Of a DNA stretch of 11,293 nt, positions 8,223 through 11,293 are shown in pieces. A program made the position numbers and the translations under genes. Under the pieces are notes generated by a model. The model ran no database searches, was not told where the DNA came from, and saw nothing but the letters and a program-made list of their open reading frames with translations. Location: positions 1 to 11,293 of the forward strand of contig JACRND010000012.1 of NCBI GenBank assembly GCA_016234975.1, given 5' to 3'. How positions within the stretch are numbered: the first letter of the stretch is position 1; each line of letters starts with the position of its first letter. This stretch comes from Nitrosarchaeum sp. GTDB lineage: Archaea; Thermoproteota; Nitrososphaeria; Nitrososphaerales; Nitrosopumilaceae.

Positions 8223-8351
8223 ATGATGACACAACAAAGTAAATGTCCGTATTGTAACTCATTATTTAAAAATAATGAAGATCTATCCAAGCATATAGAC
8301 AGAATACATAACGGCTCGGGTCTTTTAGAAGGCGATTCTAGAAAATTTTAA
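8223..8351 (+). CDS. Small C2H2 zinc-finger protein, 42 residues
   Basis: The frame MMTQQSKCPYCNSLF onward carries a classical C2H2 finger: C8-x2-C11, then 12 residues, H24-x4-H29, with F15 and L21 at the hydrophobic-core positions and the HIDRIH helix end. A short 13-residue tail follows to the TAA at 8349-8351. It is probably a nucleic-acid- or protein-binding factor; the target cannot be told from sequence. Two adjacent ATG codons (8223, 8226) are possible starts; the second gives the same box-to-start spacing as the following gene. The gene is too short for routine ORF calling but the finger spacing, the stop position and an upstream TATA-like box support it. It stands in a 320-base gap between the UPF0182 gene and the amidotransferase-like gene. 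Confidence 0.72.
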   Translation: MMTQQSKCPYCNSLFKNNEDLSKHIDRIHNGSGLLEGDSRKF

Positions 8352-8380
8352 TAAGAATCTCCTTTGCCAAAAAATTACGC

Positions 8381-8394
8381 CTAAAATATTTTAG
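8381..8394. promoter_or_regulatory. Perfect 14-bp palindrome upstream of the amidotransferase-like gene
   Basis: CTAAAATATTTTAG reads the same on both strands and ends directly before the AACCTTAA box at 8395. Its position suggests an operator for a dimeric transcription factor, but AT-rich palindromes of this size arise by chance and no second copy was noticed. Confidence 0.3.
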
Positions 8395-8406
8395 AACCTT
8401 AAATTA
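8395..8406 (+). promoter_or_regulatory. AACCTTAA-type TATA box for the amidotransferase-like gene
   Basis: AACCTTAAATTA is centred about 28 bases upstream of the TTG start at 8430, and its first eight bases repeat the box at 8191. A run of seven T (8414-8420) lies between box and start. An ATG at 8421 is followed at once by a stop and would lie upstream of the predicted transcript start. Confidence 0.45.
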
Positions 8407-8429
8407 GGTGAAGTTTTTTTATGTACTGA

Positions 8430-8882
8430 TTGTTACTGATCATTGATAATGGTTCTATCTATACAAAAAATTTAATTGATTTCTTAAATGAGAAAAAAAT
8501 CTCATTTGAAAAACAAACACCTGAACTATTAGATTTAAAATCATTAGATAATTACAACTCATTTATCCTCTCCGGACGAAGAAAAAATGAAAAAAAAACA
8601 AATGAAATTGGAACAATTCGAAAACTAACATTTCCTCAAAAAGGTACTGAAAAAATCAACATTCAAAGGGAAAATCCTCTTTCTAATGATAATCTACAGG
8701 TATTTGAAAGCCATGGATTTGAGATTTCTAAATTACCAAATATTTTACTTGTAATAGGCGAATCCAAAAACTGTAAATTTGAAATTATTCAATATGATAA
8801 AAAACTAATCTTTGGAACTCAATTTCATCCCGAAATGAGTGATGATGGTCAAAACTTAATTCAAAAATTTTGCTCTCTCTGA
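8430..8882 (+). CDS. Class I glutamine-amidotransferase-like protein lacking the nucleophile segment
   Basis: The 150-residue protein begins LLIIDNGS (residues 2-9) and has FILSGR (45-50), as in archaeal GuaA-type amidotransferase domains, and near the end FGTQFHPEM (128-136), which holds the catalytic His133 and Glu135 of the family. However the region that should follow FILSGR, about 25-35 residues ending in a Gly-x-Cys-x-Gly nucleophile elbow, is absent: residue 60 runs straight into GTIRKL. The only cysteines are C115 and C148, neither in a nucleophile context. The protein therefore looks like an amidotransferase with an in-frame internal deletion, unable to hydrolyse glutamine; it may be decaying or may keep a binding role. 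The start is TTG at 8430, supported by the upstream box. It ends 35 bases before the next gene. Confidence 0.75.
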   Translation: MLLIIDNGSIYTKNLIDFLNEKKISFEKQTPELLDLKSLDNYNSFILSGRRKNEKKTNEIGTIRKLTFPQKGTEKINIQRENPLSNDNLQVFESHGFEISKLPNILLVIGESKNCKFEIIQYDKKLIFGTQFHPEMSDDGQNLIQKFCSL

Positions 8883-8917
8883 TTGATTTTAATAACTCTT
8901 AAACTTCATTTAATCTC

Positions 8918-9880
8918 ATGGATTCCTTAGATCATCAACTTTTACTTCCTTTAGTAGAAGAAGAAAATATTTGCTTGCCTCTACCAATTAACGTAGTTTC
9001 AAAATATTGGAATGTTAAAATTCCAATGTCTGAGGCTATTGAAACTGCAAAACAATATGCTAATTCTAATGGCAGTATCTTAATTGAAGGAATTGAATCT
9101 GCAGAAAGACATGGACTGACATGTAAAATTATTCATTCTTCCTTATCTGAATTAAAAAAAATAATAGACATTGGAATTCCGCCAATAGTAATTCTCCCAG
9201 GAATTCCTGAAATCACTCAACATGCTTCGGTCATATCTGGGTATGACGATAATGAGAAAATTATTTTCCATTACATTCAGAAAGGAAACAAAGAATGAGA
9301 GCAGCAAGAAGGAGCTATTCCTCAGGAAATTTTTGATAAAGAGTGGTCTGAAGATGGAAGGGTATTGATAATTTTAGCTCCGTCAGATGTATTGTCTTCT
9401 ATAAAAATAGAAAATGATTCAAGTGAAAGATCAAATAGACTGTGTTTTATTTCTGAAAGACTAAGCATACAAAAAAACACATCAGAAGCTTTAGTATCTT
9501 TAAAAAAAGCAATTGAACTAAATCAAAACAACCCAACTGCATTGTATTTGTTAGCAAGTTTACTTAATGAACAAAATTCTAATGATTGTGTACAGTATTA
9601 TGAAAAATGTATCAAAATTAACAATAGATTCTATCTTGCATACAACGGACTAGGTAACTATTATCTAAAATCTAATCAATTTGATAAAGCTGAAATCTAC
9701 TATAGTAAAGCCATTGAAATCAATCCTAAAAGATCCGCAAAAATTTACAAAAACCGTGCTTATCTAAAAGAGAAACAAAAAAAGAACTCTGAAGCAAAAA
9801 ATGATCTTAAAAGTTATTTGAAACTTTTTCCAAAAGCTAAGGACAGAGGAATTATAGAACAAGCAATTCGAGAATTATAA
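8918..9880 (+). pseudogene. C39-peptidase-like/TPR protein gene interrupted by one in-frame TGA
   Basis: Read through the TGA at 9296-9298, one frame runs 320 codons from ATG 8918 to TAA 9878-9880. The first 126 residues resemble a C39-like cysteine-peptidase fold: C19 in ENICLPLPINVVSKYW, then PPIVIL (88-93) and H102 in QHASVISGYD. After the TGA the frame stays open with plausible protein text (QEGAIPQEIFDKEW, then LIILAPSD), leading to about three TPR units with NPTALYLLASLL, YLAYNGLGNYYL and AEIYYSKAIEINP. The distal half has no ATG and only a TTG at 9365, so it is unlikely to be a separate gene. A Gly codon GGA or Arg CGA changed to TGA would explain the break. C39-plus-TPR proteins are known in bacteria; the substrate here is unknown. 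Sequencing error cannot be excluded. Confidence 0.75.
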
Positions 9881-9884
9881 AATA

Positions 9885-9958
9885 TGCGGAGTGCGGGATT
9901 TGAACCCGCGGCCTTCAGCTTGGGAAGCTGACGTCATACCGAGCTAGACTAACTCCGC
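9885..9958 (-). tRNA. tRNA-Gly (anticodon CCC)
   Basis: On the minus strand this 74-base sequence folds as a full cloverleaf. The seven-base-pair acceptor stem GCGGAGT/ACTCCGC is perfect, the D stem is GTC/GAC, the anticodon stem TCAGC/GCTGA has five pairs, the loop TTCCCAA gives anticodon CCC (plus-strand 9922-9924), the variable loop is five bases, and the T stem GCGGG/CCCGC encloses TTCAAAT. The discriminator base is A and CCA is not encoded. No intron is present. It decodes GGG and would be a substrate of the GlyRS encoded at 562-2019. Its 3' end lies four bases from the end of the C39/TPR gene on the opposite strand. Confidence 0.97.
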
Positions 9959-9981
9959 CTATATCAAATTCATTAATTATG

Positions 9982-9989
9982 ATTAAATA
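9982..9989. promoter_or_regulatory. TATA-like box placed for both tRNA-Gly (-) and the zinc-ribbon gene (+)
   Basis: ATTAAATA (minus strand TATTTAAT) is centred about 27 bases from the tRNA 5' end at 9958 and about 26 bases from the ATG at 10011. The two genes diverge, and the box lies at the expected TATA distance for each. Confidence 0.45.
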
Positions 9990-10010
9990 TCTTGATTGGA
10001 AAACAATATC

Positions 10011-10184
10011 ATGGATGCACGTTGCCCTGAATGTGAGAAAGTAGCAATTTTAAACGATGAAATTACTAATGTAAAATGCCCTCATTGTAATTTTGAAGCA
10101 GATTATGATACTTATCTTGAAATTATGAAAGATCAGGCAATTAACATGTCATATGATTACATCCCAAAAAGATCTGGTCTTTGA
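10011..10184 (+). CDS. Small zinc-ribbon protein, 57 residues
   Basis: Two Cys-x2-Cys knuckles (C5/C8 in CPEC and C23/C26 in CPHC) 14 residues apart define a zinc ribbon, followed by an acidic then mixed tail ending KRSGL. Such mini-ribbons usually bind nucleic acid or act as protein-docking modules; no partner can be named. ATG 10011 is preferred over the in-frame TTG at 9996 because the TATA-like box is centred 26 bases upstream of the ATG and MDARCPEC puts the first knuckle near the N-terminus, as is usual for these proteins. The stop codon TGA (10182-10184) touches the stop of the opposing minus-strand zinc-ribbon gene. Confidence 0.8.
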   Translation: MDARCPECEKVAILNDEITNVKCPHCNFEADYDTYLEIMKDQAINMSYDYIPKRSGL

Positions 10185-10307
10185 TTACCAAAAATTTCCT
10201 TTATCTGAACAATCCAAATGTGCTCCACATTTGGGGCAAAACATATGACATGCTTGCATATCTATCATCTTATTATCACATCTGGGACACCTGATTTCAT
10301 CATCCAT
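10185..10307 (-). CDS. Tiny zinc-ribbon protein, 40 residues
   Basis: On the minus strand MDDEIRCPRC opens a 40-residue frame with four knuckle cysteines: C7/C10 (CPRC) and C24/C27 (CPKCG), plus C20, H21, H30 and C33. The frame runs from ATG at 10307 to TAA at 10185-10187. A TATA-like TTTAAAT sits about 26 bases upstream on this strand. Coding is supported by the CPRC and CPKCGAH pattern typical of zinc ribbons and by the fit of start, stop and promoter. Function unknown; it may bind nucleic acid or be a regulatory adaptor. It is divergent from S6e, with 74 bases between start codons, and convergent with the 57-residue ribbon gene with no gap. Confidence 0.78.
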   Translation of the reverse strand: MDDEIRCPRCDNKMIDMQACHMFCPKCGAHLDCSDKGNFW

Positions 10308-10327
10308 GCGTATGTTAAGTAATCTTG

Positions 10328-10336
10328 ATTTAAAAA
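10328..10336 (-). promoter_or_regulatory. TATA-like box for the 40-residue zinc-ribbon gene
   Basis: On the minus strand TTTTTAAAT is centred about 26 bases upstream of the ATG at 10307, the same leaderless spacing as the other genes here. Confidence 0.45.
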
Positions 10337-10348
10337 TAATGTCCAAAG

Positions 10349-10357
10349 GTTAATTAG
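10349..10357 (+). promoter_or_regulatory. TATA-like box for S6e
   Basis: GTTAATTAG, preceded by an A/G-rich AAAG like a BRE, is centred 29 bases upstream of the TTG at 10382. A run of eight T (10367-10374) lies between it and the start. Confidence 0.4.
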
Positions 10358-10381
10358 TCGTTCAACTTTTTTTTGTAATAC

Positions 10382-10762
10382 TTGACAAATTTCAAGCTCA
10401 CAATATCAGATGTAAAAGGAAAATCTATCACTAAAGAGTTGAAAGACAGTGATGCAAATACATTGCTAGGTTTACAACTAGGTAACGAAACAGATGCATC
10501 TATTGTAGGATTGCAAGGAAAATTAAAGCTAACTGGTGGCAGTGATAAATCTGGGGTACCAATGAGAAATGATATTCATGGTTCAGCTAGAAAATATGTT
10601 TTACTTTCAAAAGGAGTTGGATTACAAGCAACAGAAATTGGACAAAGAGTAAGAAAACTCATGCGCGGAAATACTGTTTCAGAAGAAATATACCAAATAA
10701 ATTGTAAATTTGATGGAGAGTTACCAGTAGAAGCTCCAGCTGAAGTAGCAGCAGAATCTTAA
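10382..10762 (+). CDS. rps6e: Small-subunit ribosomal protein eS6 (S6e)
   Basis: Component of the archaeal 30S ribosomal subunit. At 126 residues it has the usual archaeal length. It begins TNFKLTISDVKGKS and has the family signature region GGSDKSGVPMRNDIHG (52-67), with GSARKYVLLSKGVG following and RVRKLMRGNTVSEEI (89-103) after that. The last dozen residues form an acidic Ala/Glu-rich tail. The start codon is TTG at 10382; no ATG is available before the conserved domain begins, and the TATA-like box fits. It is followed after 53 bases by the aIF2 gamma gene, an arrangement common in archaea, so both may share a transcript even though a second box precedes aIF2 gamma. Confidence 0.95.
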   Translation: MTNFKLTISDVKGKSITKELKDSDANTLLGLQLGNETDASIVGLQGKLKLTGGSDKSGVPMRNDIHGSARKYVLLSKGVGLQATEIGQRVRKLMRGNTVSEEIYQINCKFDGELPVEAPAEVAAES

Positions 10763-10784
10763 AGAAAATAAATAAAAAGAATAA

Positions 10785-10793
10785 CTTAACATA
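10785..10793 (+). promoter_or_regulatory. TATA-like box for aIF2 gamma
   Basis: CTTAACATA is centred about 27 bases before the ATG at 10816, within the 53-base gap after S6e. It allows independent transcription of aIF2 gamma. Confidence 0.35.
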
Positions 10794-10815
10794 TACCGGC
10801 TCTACATTTTGATTG

Positions 10816-11293
10816 ATGCATTGGAGAGAAACACTTCCTGATTGGTACATAAAAAAATATGGTCATCAACCATGTGTAAATATTGGAACTGCAGGTCATG
10901 TAGATCATGGTAAAACTACACTTATTCAAGCATTAACAGGTTCATGGACAAGTGTTCATAGTCAAGAACTAAAACGAGGAATTACAATTCGTGTTGGTTA
11001 CTCTGATGCAGCATTTTACAAATGTAAAAGTTGTGAAGAACCATTAGGATATTCAACAGTTCCAAAATGTAATAATTGTGGAAAAGAAAGTGAATTATCT
11101 AGAGTAGTTAGTTTTGTGGATAGCCCAGGACATGAGAGTCTAATGGCAAACATGCTTTCAGGCTCTGCATTAATGGATGGAGCATTATTGTTAGTAGCTT
11201 CAAATGAACCGGTACCTAAACCGCAAACCAAAGAACATCTTTTGGCACTTCAAACACTTGGAATACAACAAATTGTCATAGTACAAAATAAAG
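10816..11293 (+). CDS. Translation initiation factor aIF2 gamma subunit, N-terminal part (3' cut by window end)
   Basis: GTPase subunit of aIF2, which brings initiator Met-tRNA to the small ribosomal subunit. The frame starts at ATG 10816 and is open to the window end (159 full codons). Visible GTPase motifs are G1 AGHVDHGKT (26-34), the switch 1 region with KRGITI (53-58), G3 DSPGH (102-106), and the first two residues of G4 (NK, 158-159). Between switch 1 and G3 lies the zinc knuckle typical of e/aIF2 gamma and absent from EF-Tu/EF-1A: C70, C73, C85, C88. This knuckle and KRGITI rather than the elongation-factor switch sequence separate it from aEF1A and SelB. It lies directly behind S6e. 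Confidence 0.95.
   Translation, partial: MHWRETLPDWYIKKYGHQPCVNIGTAGHVDHGKTTLIQALTGSWTSVHSQELKRGITIRVGYSDAAFYKCKSCEEPLGYSTVPKCNNCGKESELSRVVSFVDSPGHESLMANMLSGSALMDGALLLVASNEPVPKPQTKEHLLALQTLGIQQIVIVQNK

Noticed and set aside
8421..8429. ATG-TAC-TGA mini-frame abutting the TTG at 8430
   Set aside because: It probably lies upstream of the transcript start predicted from the box at 8395-8406, so it would not be transcribed.
9296..9298. TGA as selenocysteine or other recoding signal
   Set aside because: No selenoprotein context or hairpin is evident, and thaumarchaea are not known to use selenocysteine; a nonsense mutation is simpler.
9365..9880. Separate TPR gene starting at TTG 9365
   Set aside because: The frame is already open from the TGA at 9296, the upstream residues read as a natural continuation of the first half, and no TATA-like box at proper spacing was convincing.
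9996..10010. TTG at 9996 as start of the 57-residue zinc-ribbon protein
   Set aside because: It would place the start only about 10 bases from the TATA-like box; ATG 10011 has the proper spacing.

Overview
The window looks like a piece of an ammonia-oxidising archaeal (Thaumarchaeota/Nitrososphaerota, Nitrosopumilus-like) chromosome. The evidence is archaeal information-processing genes (alpha2-type glycyl-tRNA synthetase, two-subunit archaeal/eukaryotic primase, ribosomal protein S6e, aIF2 gamma), strongly AT-rich DNA, tight intergenic gaps, and start codons (often TTG) lying about 26-28 nt after TATA-like boxes, as expected for leaderless archaeal transcripts. The genus is inferred from memory of protein families, not from a search.

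Layout. Positions 2-547 (+) hold the C-terminal part of an unrecognised, probably exported protein. It converges on a minus-strand pair, nfo (endonuclease IV, 2051-2890) followed by glyS (562-2019). Divergent from nfo is the overlapping primase pair priL-priS (2982-5128). A large membrane protein of the UPF0182 family fills 5246-8107. Then comes a small accessory-looking stretch: a 42-residue C2H2 zinc-finger protein (8223-8351), a class I glutamine-amidotransferase-like protein that has lost its catalytic-cysteine segment (8430-8882), and a C39-peptidase-like/TPR gene broken by one in-frame TGA (8918-9880). A minus-strand tRNA-Gly(CCC) follows (9885-9958), then two tiny zinc-ribbon proteins facing each other stop-to-stop (10011-10184 + and 10185-10307 -). 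The window ends with S6e (10382-10762) and the 5' part of the aIF2 gamma gene (10816-11293, cut by the window end).

How the genes work together. Left half: DNA replication priming (PriL/PriS) next to AP-site repair (Nfo) and a tRNA synthetase. Right end: the translation pair S6e-aIF2 gamma. The middle block 8.1-9.9 kb is the least ordinary part. Two adjacent genes there carry lesions at or near key parts, two neighbouring promoters share the same AACCTTAA box, and a perfect 14-bp palindrome abuts one of them. I found no CRISPR array, insertion sequence, rRNA or convincing novel multi-gene system.
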